Source: Brugia malayi (Eukaryota > Nematoda > Chromadorea > Rhabditida > Onchocercidae). Taken from it: a stretch of 64,000 nucleotides of DNA. The notes under the pieces were generated by a model. That model was not told where the DNA came from. It made no database searches and saw only the letters and a program-made list of their open reading frames with translations. Every line of letters starts with the position of its first letter. Within the stretch, counting starts at the first letter, position 1. Location: contig NW_025062479.1 of assembly GCF_000002995.4 (NCBI RefSeq), positions 15,434,721-15,498,720 on the forward strand, in the 5' to 3' direction. A program made the translations under genes and the position numbers. Positions 53,301 to 62,079 of this stretch are shown one piece after another.

Positions 53301-56300
53301 ATAGTCTTCTAGAAATATGATTCCATTTTTTCATTTCAATTCTCATCCTCTTCATAATTTTCAACTTTAATTTCATATATCTAATATATATAATTTCATG
53401 CATATATTTTTTTTGGAAGAAAGCGGGGGATGAGAGGAAGCTGAGTGAAAAAGAAAAAGGGAAAAATCAAAGATATGAAAAATTTTTAGATAGAGAAGCG
53501 CCACAGCAGTACAGTCGGGAATCAAGAATTATGAAACATTAGATTCATTAAAATTCATTTACAGTGAAGAACGGAATTGAGAAGCATTGGTGAGAGGAAT
53601 CATTACAAATTTTCATTTCTGCTTACAAAATTTTTTTCATATTTATTTTGAAAATTTTTTCTTTTTTTTACATTTTATCACATATCGATTTTTGCAATAT
53701 TGTTAAAAGGATTAGATAAGATTGGGAGATGAAAACGAAGAAGCAATAAAAATAAAGATAAGATGGTAGATTTGTTTTTTCATTTAAAATTTTTTATTCA
53801 AAGAGAAAAAATCATTATTATTATTTTTTTTTTTTGATGAAATAAATTTTTTCGTAAGAAGAAACAAGTTAGGTATGAATAACATCAAAAATTATTAAGC
53901 TATTTTGACCTTAATCAATATAAATGAACTCAAAAGGTCATCATAATCATTTATAAATGATAGAATTAAAAATGATAAATTCACATTTGTTTAAATGATC
54001 AGATAATGTTGTGAAATAATAATGAATTCAAAAAGTACAATTTAGTCTATTAGAAAGAAAAATTTAATAATCTTTCACATTTCAAGATAATATCCTTGCT
54101 CAGTTCTTCTTGCAAAACAAAGCAAAACAAAACAAAACAAAAAAAGAGGGTTTCAACTAAAAAATTAAAATTTAGAAAAATATTCAGGCTAATTTTAATG
54201 CAAATTTATCAATTAAAATAATCCTTGAAAAAAATTTTGCATACAACTATTTATAACCTATAGAAAGTATTGACCCATAAACAATTGTACTGAACTTATA
54301 AATACAAACATATTACTAACGGACATTAAATGACCAAGTAAATGAATGGTGAATTCGAAGGGTCAAAATTTTGGTTTCTTCTTTTACTTGACAAATTATT
54401 CGTTTACTTACTAAAATTATTCATTTATGAATGACTTTGCTTTTTCTTTTTTCCTTTTTTTAATTAAATTTTCCTTATTAGGATTAAAACTTAGGATTAA
54501 TTATGACAAAACACTGATATAATGAGCTATGCTTTTTACATATTAAGCTTTTAGAAATTGCTGAAATTATTTAAAAGCGAAAAAAAAAAATTCCATCAAC
54601 TTTCAATAACAATTAGCAAAATTAAGAAATATGTAAATTTAGCAATTAGCAGATTAAATTATTAAAAAACTGACTTTTATTATCACCAAAAAAAAAGAGG
54701 CAACCATTTAGTCATTTTCATTTCTTTCTTGCTACTATTGCAAGCTTCATTTCTCACTTTTTGTTACGATTAAATTCTAAGTTTAAAAAAAAAAGTGAGA
54801 AAAGTTGTGAAATAGTCAGACTTTTTTGGATTTTGTAAAGTTTTATTTTAAATTTTTCTTTAAATTCCTAAAATTTTAATTGAATTAAAGTGAGTTTAAA
54901 AATTTTCTTATTACCTAATATATCATTAAGAAAAAGGCATGGAACAGCCGCGTTATTTTGAATTACTCTACTATTCGTATTTATGGTTTCGACGTGCTCG
55001 GTAATTTTTTTTCTTTCTTATTAATTAAATTAATTAATATTGAAATGAAACTGTAATATATTTAGAAAAAAGCGACATTTTTTAAGCTATAAAATTTTTA
55101 GAAAAAAATTTTGGATAAGTTAAGCCAGATTTTAGAAACTGACGAACTTTGAATTTATCTAGTAAAAGTTTAATTCACATTTCATTAGTATATTTACTAT
55201 TTAAAAAGAACTCTGGAAATGCAAGTAGATAATTTTCCACAATACTTTTTATTTTCTTATTTTCAATGAATTCCCAAAAACTTATGAATATTTCCATAGA
55301 AATTTTAACAATATTATTACTTTAATAAGTTTATTTAATCACTTTTTTACGTGATAGAAATAAAATGTAAAAATTAATAGAAAGATCGTGAAAAACGTTA
55401 GAGTATGTAATCACTTAATCTTAATTATTGTCATTTCTTCCTCTCTTTTGTTTTTTATTTTTCTTAAATAAAACTAGTCTACATGGTTCTCAAATATTAT
55501 CTAAATCAAAAAATAACGAAATCTTTTTAATCACAAAATATGTTTTTAGATATTAAAAGGTATACACTTAGGATATATCATCTTTCAGGATTTCTTTACT
55601 TTCCTAATAGTATTACTAAAGATATGATAAATGCAAATGATATATTCCAGAATTTTGTTAAGAATTTAAACATTAGTTTATTAGTTTAAAAAACCTAATT
55701 TTATTACTCTTTAGCTTATAAACTAATCATAAAATATTCATAAAATTAAGAATATTCACACTTTTATGTATTTTCGATTTTTTTTTTACAATATGCAAAG
55801 AAAAATAAAGCCTGCAAATTCATATTTAATTTTTGAACAAAAGATTAAATGAGTGAATGAAAAGAAAAAAAAATTTTTTTCAGTGATTTATGTAAGTTAT
55901 ATTCAATTTATACTTTCGGGTATTTTTTTCTTTCTTCTTTTTTTGTTTTTTTTTTTTTTTTTTTTTATCTAGCTAAGGCAAAAATTCTTCACGTTATCCT
56001 CGCTTTTTCTAAATTCAATAATTTACTTATAGGGCATTCAAAATTTCATTTATCAAAAAAAAAAAATGAAAAAATAAGCGCAAACGTAAACAACTTTGTC
56101 GATTATGGATATTTTTCATTTTTTAAGCCAAAATTACTTCCGCTTTATGTTTGATATATAACTAGCCATTGCATTTCCTCCCATTTAAGTTAAAAAAAAG
56201 AAAAATGAAACGAATAATGAATAATCCCAAATTTTTTTTATTTTAACCAAAATTAAGAATAAAAAAACTTAAGGTCAAAATTTTGTGATTCAAATAGGAT

Positions 56301-59300
56301 AATGTAAAAAAAAAACTAAAAAACTAAAAAAAGAAAAAATAATAATCTGTTTTTATCCTTACATTAGTGTTATAATTAAGAATTATTCGATATTATATTA
56401 AAAATGATAGCAAATATTACATGAACTGTGCTGCTGATATAATCTTAAAATTATTTTATCGAAAAAAAAGAAAAGAAAAACGATGAATGATATTTTATTT
56501 TTAAAATAAAAGTGATTGATTGTTATCAGTTATCATTATCATTAGTACATAAAATTAGCATTGTAATATCATTTCAATTATTTCTGATTTTTTTATTGCA
56601 GCAAAAAAGTACTTTTATTACATATTCCACAAAATCATTGAATAAAGTTAAAATTGGAAAAAAAAAAAGAAAAACAAATAATTATACCAAAAGTAAAAAT
56701 TAGGGACTGCAAAGAAAAAAATTAATTAAATAACAAATAAGAATTAATCATTTAAAAAAACAAATCATATATATAAATAATTTTTTTTTAAAAAAATATT
56801 TGTAAAATTATTAAAATAAAATTATAATGTTGTCATCAATTTTTATTTTTTGCTATGATACAAAAAAAGAAAGAAAAAAACAATGATAGCATTTCCAGCA
56901 AACATTTGATAATTTACAATAAACCGATAGCCTAAATTAAATTGAACTAAATTTACTCACTTTTCACATTCCAAGAAATTACCAGCAACAGCTTTTTGCT
57001 TATCCCATTGAGATATCATTCAGTTGAAAAAAAGACATTGCATAGAATCTGCTCTAATAAATTGCTTTTATCATCATATTATGTTATTTACTAATAAACT
57101 AAAGCCAAATAAAGTAAACAAATAAATAAAAAAAAAAAAAAATGAACGAATGAAAGAAAAAAAAAGCGACAGATGAAAAACTTAAAAAAAAAAAAAAAAA
57201 TGTATCGTTGATTAAAAAAAATTATTGTTTTCATTATTTACATTCAAATTTCATTTCATTTTATTTCATATTTAATTTTAACCTATATTTAATACTATTA
57301 TTTTTATTTACGACAATAAATTTTTCTCATTAAATTCTCATTGCAAAATTTATTCATTTTTTTTCAATAATAATAATAATTTAATTTTTCGTAGCATAGA
57401 AAATAAAGCTTTTCATTTAATCATATATTAGTATATATTATGGAGATTTAGTTCTTTTCTCTCTCTCCCCCTCTGCCTCTGTCACTCTGTCTCATCTTAC
57501 TTTCAAGTCAATTGGTTAATAAATTATTTTGAAACTTTAATTTTTTTTACATTTCTCATAAGCTTATCATCATTTTTCGCACTGAAAATGATGCACATAC
57601 ACATCATTATGTATTAATTTTGTTAGATTTGACGACACTTCTCAACTGCTATTTTAGTTTATACAGAGGGGTTAAGTTAGCCCAGCCCAGCAGTTAAGCT
57701 TCAACTTTAGCAGTATCTTAGTTTAAGGCCAAGCTTTGCCTTTATCATAGTGCAGACTAATGTGTCCTATACATACAAATATAAACATAATGTACACACA
57801 CACACACACACACACATACATACATGTACTAACCTCACATTCTATCAAACTTGGCCTTTCATATTCTTCTTTCATTTCAATTTTTTTCTTTTGTTCTCTA
57901 GTTAAGTCAACTTCTTCAAACTATGATTATGATTCAATCCATTTAGATTCATTTTTATTATTATTTAAATTGGATATTAGTCAATTCAATGCTTCTATTT
58001 TCATCAATTTTTTTTGTCAATTTATTGTTAAGTTTGAAATATTTAAATTAATTTAAAAATGGAATCAATATTTTATACTTCCATATATGTCTTATATGGC
58101 TCGTAGCATTATTATCATCATTAAAATTAAAAAAAAAAAAAGACTTCAAAGAGGACTTTTAATTTCAAGATGAAAAAATTCAATAGCTAGGTTTAATTTA
58201 GTGGAACATGTTTTAAATACAGTGCTGAACACTTTTATTAACTTGGAAAAATTATGCATTGTTACTATTATTACTACCAATATTATTATTATTACAGTTA
58301 TTCATTATTACCATTATTATTATTATCAATTACTATTAATATTATTACTATTATTACCCAGAAAGTGGGCAGAACGAAAAAGGATGAGCTTCAGATTATT
58401 CATTATTATCGCAAGCAATATTTATTCAATAGCACTGCAAAAAATAATCATAATATCTCTTTTCAAATTTGGAAAATAAGAAATTAAAAAGAACAAGAAA
58501 GGAATCATAGCTTAGTTTAGAATCTCAGATATGAATTATTTGTTTATTTTTTTTCTTTATTCATTATATTCACTCACTCCTTTTTCTTAGCTTTTCTCAT
58601 TTTTTTCTTACCAATATTTTTGTTTAACATATTATTTTTGCACTTTTATGATTATTATTATTGATCATTATTGCTATTATTATTACTATTATTATTTCAC
58701 TATCATGACCACTATTAATTAAATGTTATTATCTTTATCATTATATTATTGCATGTTGTTATTATCAATTATGGTCATTACTTTTTTTTTTAATTCCTGT
58801 TATTACTTTTTTTACAATACCATTTGATGCTTTATTTTATATTATTTCATAGTAAAACTTATTCATAAATGTTTGATCATATTTCTTCACTTTTTTCCTT
58901 CCTTCCTTCCCTTCCTTAGTTGTTTTGCAAAATTTGTTTTTTTTTAATTTATTTGTTTTACTTCGTTCTTTTCTAAAACTTAAACATTTATAACAATCTA
59001 TGGAAATTAAAAAAATAAGAAGCTATGAATTTAATTTATATCTAATTTAACTTCTTATATGAATTTATGCTAAATCAATTATTTTATTTTCACATGATTG
59101 TTTAGTTTATTCTTTTATTTTGTTTTGTCTTGTGTTTTTTTTTTTTTTTTTGACAAATTCATGCATGCTTTCTTTCTTGCCTTTTAAATTTTGTGTCACG
59201 AACATGTTTATTTGTTTGCCGTTGTTTTTCGTTTTTGTTTTTTGTTTCTTTTTCTTTTGTTATATTTTCGTTAATTTGAAACAATTTAAAAAATAGGAAG

Positions 59301-61554
59301 AAGTGGTGCTTTTTTGTAGATTTCCAGAGAAAAAAATCGATAAATTTTTATTGCGGTGAATTTTTAATTTATTAGAAAGTAAACAATCAGCAAAAAGCAA
59401 ATCTAACAACAAAATCGATGATGACACTTGGCATTGATGAAATTGCTAGGTTGGCAGCAGAAGAAGCGAAGAAAGAACAAAATCAAACAGACGATGGATT
59501 TGGTCTTGGAACTGGACGAAGAACACAGCTTAATTCATCAAAAGAAAAAGTTAGTTTAAAATAAAAGACAAAATAAAAAGAAAAATCATTCATTCATAAA
59601 TTATTAATTTTAAATTTTATATGAAAGAAGAAAATGAAAAAAAAAAGGATGAGAGGGAAAAGGCGTGAAATACTCAAGATAATTAATTGATTGTATATGC
59701 TAATAATTAATTATTTCGATCTTGTAAAAGTGGTAATAATAATCATAATAATGACAATTGGCATATTTCAATGAATAAGTGAGCATTTTTAATTCACATG
59801 TAATAATTTTAGTAAGCAATATTACATAATCAATGAACTTTCTAACACTTGTTTTTCACTCTTTTTTAATAAGCACTAGTAATTTCTATTATTTTTTTTC
59901 TGAAAAAAAGAAAATGGTATTATTATTTTAAATATTACATATAGCGTTTATGCAAATTATTAGTGTGAAAAGAATCAAAAATACACTATCATATATCAAA
60001 AATTTTAATTTTTAAAGGTTTTTTTTTTTCTTTCCTTTGCTTTCCACTTCTTTTTTTTCATTAACCCGCAGTGCTAATAATTGATGAAATAAAAAAACAA
60101 CTTTAAAATATTATGTAAACTTCAAAGTAAACGACAAAATTTATAATATAAACATAATTACATAAGAAATGCATGAATATATGTGTAACAAACAAAAAAT
60201 AAAAAACATAAAATTGACGTAAATGAATGGAATAAACAAATTCATTTTCAGAAGTTTCTTTTTTCAGATAAAAATTTTCTCATTTTTGGTAATTTTATTG
60301 GAAGGAAAAGATGTAGTTAACATCATTTCGTTTTATATTAATTGGTGTTTGAATTTTTTAATCTATTACAGATTTTTTTGCACATTTCATTTTTTTCTAC
60401 TGAAATTAGTAATTGTTTTTCTTTCACTTTTTTCAATTGATTGCTAAAACTTAAATTTTTCATTAAAATTAGCTGGTAATAAATGAAATATTGAAAAATG
60501 AGATAATAAATGTTAATTACCGAACTAATTTATTGGAATATTAAAATTTATTTGCAATAATTTTAGTTTCATTCTTTAAGAACTACATTTGAACAATTTT
60601 TTTTTTTTTTTTTTATACTTTCCTTTCGTTTCTACATACAAATATAACAAATTTCAATCAGTCATTGAGGGTTAAAACCAATAGTTATATTTTATTAAGA
60701 TAACTATGAGAGAATAAAATAATGATTCGAAATCGCTGTTGTTTGAAAAACGAGAATCTTTAAATTTCATTTAAATTTTGAGTAATGGAAAAATTGGAAT
60801 TGTTTACCATTACTTTAGTCGAATATCACTTATTTAAATCTTTATTTGATTTAATTAGATTCAGATGTTTAATCAAAGGAACGGTTCCGCACAATCTTTT
60901 TATTTTGCAAATTTATGACATTATTAATTTTCGTATTATAAATATTTTATGATATTTATCCATAATGGTTGAATATTTTAAAAAATTAAAAAAAAATGTG
61001 CTCATGAAAAGTTGAATTTAATTTGAAAAAAAAAAAGCAAGAAAGCCAAGGCTTTATCTGGCTTTGAATTATCAAATTAATAGAACAGACTTAGTTAATT
61101 TATTAGTAAATAAAAATCTGATATGATTTTAGCTTGCTAATATTTAAAAAAAAAAGAAAGAAAGAGAGAAATGATTTCTTTTGAATCAATAAAAAGAAAA
61201 CAGTTTAGCATTTTTTTTAATCAGTAATTTTTAACAGCAAAAATTAAAATTGCTTAATAGGGCTACAAATAGCACTAAGAAGTCTAAAAAATGATAAAAT
61301 TTTATCTATTGCTATTAGCTAGGAGATATATGTGTAATAGTAAATGCTTAATTATAATTATTGATAGCATTTAGGGCCCAACATCGTTGTTCATATTCAG
61401 CGAGGATAATATCATTCGACGAAATGCTCGAGCTATCATTGAATGGGGACCCTTCGAATATTTCATCCTTCTTACTATCATCGGAAATTGTGTGGTACTT
61501 GCGCTCGAGCAACATCTTCCAAAAAATGATAAAATGCCACTTGCTGAAATGTTG
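26504..61554 (+). CDS. unc-2: Voltage-gated calcium channel alpha-1 subunit, Cav2/UNC-2 type (5' part, continues past window)
   Basis: The family forms the pore of presynaptic P/Q-N-type calcium channels in the plasma membrane and triggers transmitter release. The working model is 26504-26618, 35296-35364, 36291-36445, 47126-47200, 59376-59549 and 61375-61554, which join in phase without a stop. The identity comes from the last exon: [16 protein letters not shown], then [20 protein letters not shown] and HLPKNDK, the Cav2 pre-S1/S1 signature (Cav1 and Cav3 differ here). The upstream part is a cytosolic N-terminus rich in Arg, Lys and Gln. Additional exon-like islands at 37462-37589, 41562-41777, 42488-42696 and 54939-55000 all end in phase 2 and suggest alternative N-termini. 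Repeats I (rest) to IV and the C-terminal tail lie beyond 64000. Identity of the last two exons is firm; membership of the exons before 59 kb is inferred from phase, strand and the lack of any other gene. Confidence 0.8.
27989..28410. repeat. ~32-bp imperfect tandem repeats (ATAAGCATAATC core)
   Basis: TTATCAATATATTATAAGCA-type units recur at about 27989, 28021, 28054 and 28101, and again with decay between 28266 and 28410. Confidence 0.75.
28155..28770. repeat. Diverged direct repeat, copies ~525 bp apart
   Basis: The block TTATCCTTTCATTAAA.TTTCAT.ATCATTTG occurs at 28155 and again at 28680, both followed by TAAGAA. This suggests an old segmental duplication that included the ATAAGCATAATC units. 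Confidence 0.65.
28985..29385. repeat. ~100-130-bp imperfect tandem repeat, three to four copies
   Basis: Each unit carries AATTGAATGAAATA, a CAAATAAGTTATTGTTT block, then GGAAAATGGTTTGTTGC and CAAATAGC. Copies begin at about 28990, 29101 and 29231, with a partial one at 29329. The two long minus-strand frames here (28966-29223, 29163-29426) are by-products of the repeat. Confidence 0.75.
29783..29805. repeat. (AT)n dinucleotide array
   Basis: A 23-base AT repeat in non-coding DNA. Confidence 0.95.
31806..31850. repeat. GA-rich microsatellite
   Basis: (GA)n with G-run and A-run interruptions, purine-only for about 45 bases apart from single C and T bases near its ends. Confidence 0.85.
32640..32852 (+). 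other. Splice-bounded open frame, possible exon
   Basis: A textbook acceptor (poly-T then TTTACAG) precedes 71 open codons that end CCT|GTAAGG, phase 0 to phase 0. The frame has a hydrophobic stretch ([20 protein letters not shown]) and then LDITCKCMK and [12 protein letters not shown]. It does not fit between the phase-1 ends of the flanking unc-2 exons. No family was recognised. Chance is possible, since T-rich acceptors are frequent here. Confidence 0.2.
35296..35364 (+). CDS. unc-2: Candidate unc-2 exon 2
   Basis: The acceptor is TTAATTTTAG and the donor CACG|GTTAGA; 69 bases, entering with two bases and leaving with one. It encodes [20 protein letters not shown] and then KIH, basic and probably cytosolic. 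Phase matches both neighbouring candidate exons. Confidence 0.6.
36291..36445 (+). CDS. unc-2: Candidate unc-2 exon 3
   Basis: The acceptor is TTTATTTTAG. It encodes [20 protein letters not shown], then [18 protein letters not shown] and [11 protein letters not shown]. Two donors, both in phase 0, are possible: GCG|GTTGTA at 36446 or GAA|GTCAGA at 36458, which adds VVLE. GC content and composition mark it clearly as coding. Confidence 0.65.
37462..37589 (+). CDS. unc-2: Candidate alternative unc-2 exon (4a)
   Basis: The acceptor is AAATTACAG and the donor GACG|GTAGGT. It has 42 open codons plus two bases: [20 protein letters not shown], then [20 protein letters not shown]. Its phase-0 start fits exon 3. 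Its phase-2 end fits exon 47126 only when that exon is read in its second frame (RVVDVSDAK). Confidence 0.5.
40504..40690. repeat. (GAAT)n tetranucleotide array with GGAATG variants
   Basis: About 187 bases of GAATGAATGAATG broken by GGAATG and AAAGAATGG variants in a semi-regular order, like a higher-order repeat. The minus-strand Phe-Ile-His-Ser frame across it (40451-40723) is an artefact of the repeat. Confidence 0.93.
41562..41777 (+). CDS. unc-2: Candidate alternative unc-2 exon
   Basis: The acceptor is CTCCATTTTAG and the donor TTTCT|GTAAGT (consensus); 216 bases, a multiple of three, phase 2 in and phase 2 out. It encodes [20 protein letters not shown], then [20 protein letters not shown] and [12 protein letters not shown] is clearly above the surroundings. 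An internal ATG ([11 protein letters not shown]) could instead make it an alternative first exon. No domain was recognised. Confidence 0.4.
42488..42696 (+). CDS. unc-2: Candidate alternative first exon of unc-2
   Basis: The ATG at 42488 opens 69 codons plus two bases to the donor TACAG|GTTAAT. It encodes [20 protein letters not shown], then [18 protein letters not shown] and [16 protein letters not shown]. No AG acceptor lies in the open frame upstream of the ATG, which favours a first exon. Its phase-2 end fits exon 47126 in its second frame (DVYR|VVDVSD). Confidence 0.4.
47126..47200 (+). CDS. unc-2: Candidate unc-2 exon 5, open in two usable frames
   Basis: The acceptor is AAATTTTCAG and the donor GCA|GTAAGT, both strong; 75 bases. 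Read after exon 3 (phase 0) it gives [20 protein letters not shown] and YAVIA, and leads into exon 59376 in phase. Read after the phase-2 exons it gives [20 protein letters not shown] and TQSS, but this frame leaves in phase 2, which exon 59376 cannot accept. The third frame has a stop. Either the islands at 37-43 kb use an unseen linking exon, or one set is not real. Confidence 0.6.
49815..49915 (+). other. GC-rich exon-like island in intron
   Basis: One frame is open through [20 protein letters not shown] and [10 protein letters not shown], containing GGGCGGGCGG in DNA that is otherwise about 80% AT. An ACAG acceptor-like site lies before AGAATGAAGATGG and a GTAATT donor-like site after CATAA. 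The phases do not lead into exon 59376. It could be a missed exon, a conserved non-coding element or chance. Confidence 0.25.
50051..50340. repeat. ~148-bp tandem duplication carrying (AT)n arrays
   Basis: TTTTTATTA...GCTACAGTAATT at 50051-50084 recurs at 50200-50232. Each copy is followed by an AT array (50151-50180, 50268-50299) and a AAA.TAAAATAAAAA block. The arrays are therefore duplicates of one ancestral microsatellite. Confidence 0.75.
53400..53610 (+). other. Pair of exon-like islands
   Basis: An open frame to 53549 reads [20 protein letters not shown], then [19 protein letters not shown] and a stop, with donor-like CA|GTACAG inside. A second block at about 53564-53588 lies between a good acceptor (TTTACAG) and donor (ATTG|GTGAGA) and reads KNGIEKH. 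Phases fit neither each other nor exon 59376, so this is tentative. Confidence 0.2.
54939..55000 (+). CDS. unc-2: Candidate alternative first exon of unc-2
   Basis: The ATG at 54939 gives 20 codons, [20 protein letters not shown], plus two bases up to a good donor (CTCG|GTAATT). The GC-rich codons (CAG CCG CGT, CGA CGT) stand out sharply from the flanks. It ends in phase 2 like the islands at 37.5, 41.6 and 42.5 kb, yet lies downstream of exon 47126. If it is real, a further exon that accepts phase 2 should exist between 55.0 and 59.4 kb; I could not find one. Confidence 0.35.
57794..57816. repeat. (AC)n dinucleotide array
   Basis: Uninterrupted ACACAC for 23 bases, followed by ATACATAC. Confidence 0.95.
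57900..58055 (+). other. Acceptor-bounded open frame
   Basis: It follows a strong polypyrimidine acceptor (TTTTGTTCTCTAG). The frame gives [20 protein letters not shown], then [13 protein letters not shown], and stops at about 58055. It would accept a phase-1 exon. No domain was recognised, and the Phe/Ile/Leu-rich second half suggests chance. Confidence 0.15.
59376..59549 (+). CDS. unc-2: unc-2 exon preceding repeat I
   Basis: The acceptor is AATTTATTAG and the donor AAAGAAAAA|GTTAGT; 58 codons, phase 0 at both ends. It encodes [13 protein letters not shown], then [20 protein letters not shown] and [20 protein letters not shown]. It joins directly to GPTSLF of the next exon. It is a soluble helix-forming N-terminal segment. 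The double ATG at 59418 could start a shorter isoform if transcripts are trans-spliced at this acceptor. The other two frames contain stops. Confidence 0.82.
59550..61374. other. AT-rich intron of unc-2
   Basis: 1.8 kb of homopolymer-rich sequence between two phase-0 exons. Nothing else recognised. Confidence 0.7.
61375..61554 (+). CDS. unc-2: unc-2 exon: repeat I pre-S1 and segment S1
   Basis: The acceptor is AGCATTTAG and the donor ATGTTG|GTTAGT; 60 codons, phase 0 both ends. It encodes [20 protein letters not shown], then [20 protein letters not shown] and [20 protein letters not shown]. This is the conserved Cav2 start of domain I: the SLFxFSEDN motif, the first membrane helix (about residues 29-45 of the exon) and the EHLP-like extracellular turn. 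Usual Cav2 channels have WPPFEY; here it is WGPFEY. Confidence 0.95.
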
Positions 61555-61605
61555 GTTAGTAGTAAAATTTATTATATTTATTTTTTCAATTGTTCAATCC
61601 CAAAA

Positions 61606-62025
61606 AATTTTATAAAAGTTGTAAGAAAAAAGATTTTTATAAAAGAAAAAATTCTTTATTTATAAAAATTTATGCTTTTCAAAAAATAAAAAAAAAAAAG
61701 TTGCAAATTTTTTGATATTTATATTTTTAAACGATTAATCTAAAGAAAGGTCGTTAAAATTTAATATAGATTTATGGTTTTAAAATCAAGAGAAAAATTT
61801 TTTTTAATTGATTAATTTTAAAAAATTTTATAAAAATTGTAAGAAAAATTTATAAAAAAATCTCAATTCATAAAAATTTGTAAGATTTTTGATATTTATA
61901 CAATTGCAAAAAAAAATCATAAAATTTTTAATATTTATATTTTTAAATGATTAATTCTAAGAAAGTTTGCTGAAATTTTATAGAAATTTATACTTTTAAA
62001 ATCAAAAAAAAATTTTTGCAAAAAA
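61606..62025. repeat. ~215-bp imperfect direct duplication
   Basis: TTTTATAAAAGTTGTAAGAA at about 61608 and TTTTATAAAAATTGTAAGAA at about 61825 start two copies. Each continues through TATTTATATTTTTAAA.GATTAAT and a TTTTAAAATCAA end (about 61785 and 61998). Confidence 0.75.
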
Positions 62026-62058
62026 CAAGCTTTACAAAATAAAAAAGAAAAAATTACA

Positions 62059-62079
62059 ATATATATATATATATATATA
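62059..62079. repeat. (AT)n dinucleotide array
   Basis: An AT repeat of 21 bases in the unc-2 intron. Confidence 0.95.

Larger units (their letters stand above)
47201..59375. other. 12-kb AT-rich intron of unc-2
   Basis: Mostly low-complexity sequence. It contains open-frame islands at 47673-47843, 49815-49915, 52449-52571, 53400-53610 and 57900-58055, a likely first exon at 54939-55000, AT arrays at 50151 and 50268, and a CA array at 57794. No recognised gene. Confidence 0.45.

Noticed and set aside
55540..55690. 50-codon frame beginning [10 protein letters not shown] with an internal CTTTCAG acceptor
   Set aside because: At this AT content dozens of frames of about 50 codons are expected by chance in the window; no phase-compatible partner exon.
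58201..58487. Two overlapping plus-strand frames of 77-92 codons
   Set aside because: The first part is TTA/ATT microsatellite translated as Tyr/Ile/Leu runs. No GT donor follows, so neither works as an exon.
59320..59355. 36-base splice-like block [11 protein letters not shown] just before exon 59376
   Set aside because: It would leave a 20-base intron before exon 59376, too short to splice, and its phase-2 end does not fit that exon.
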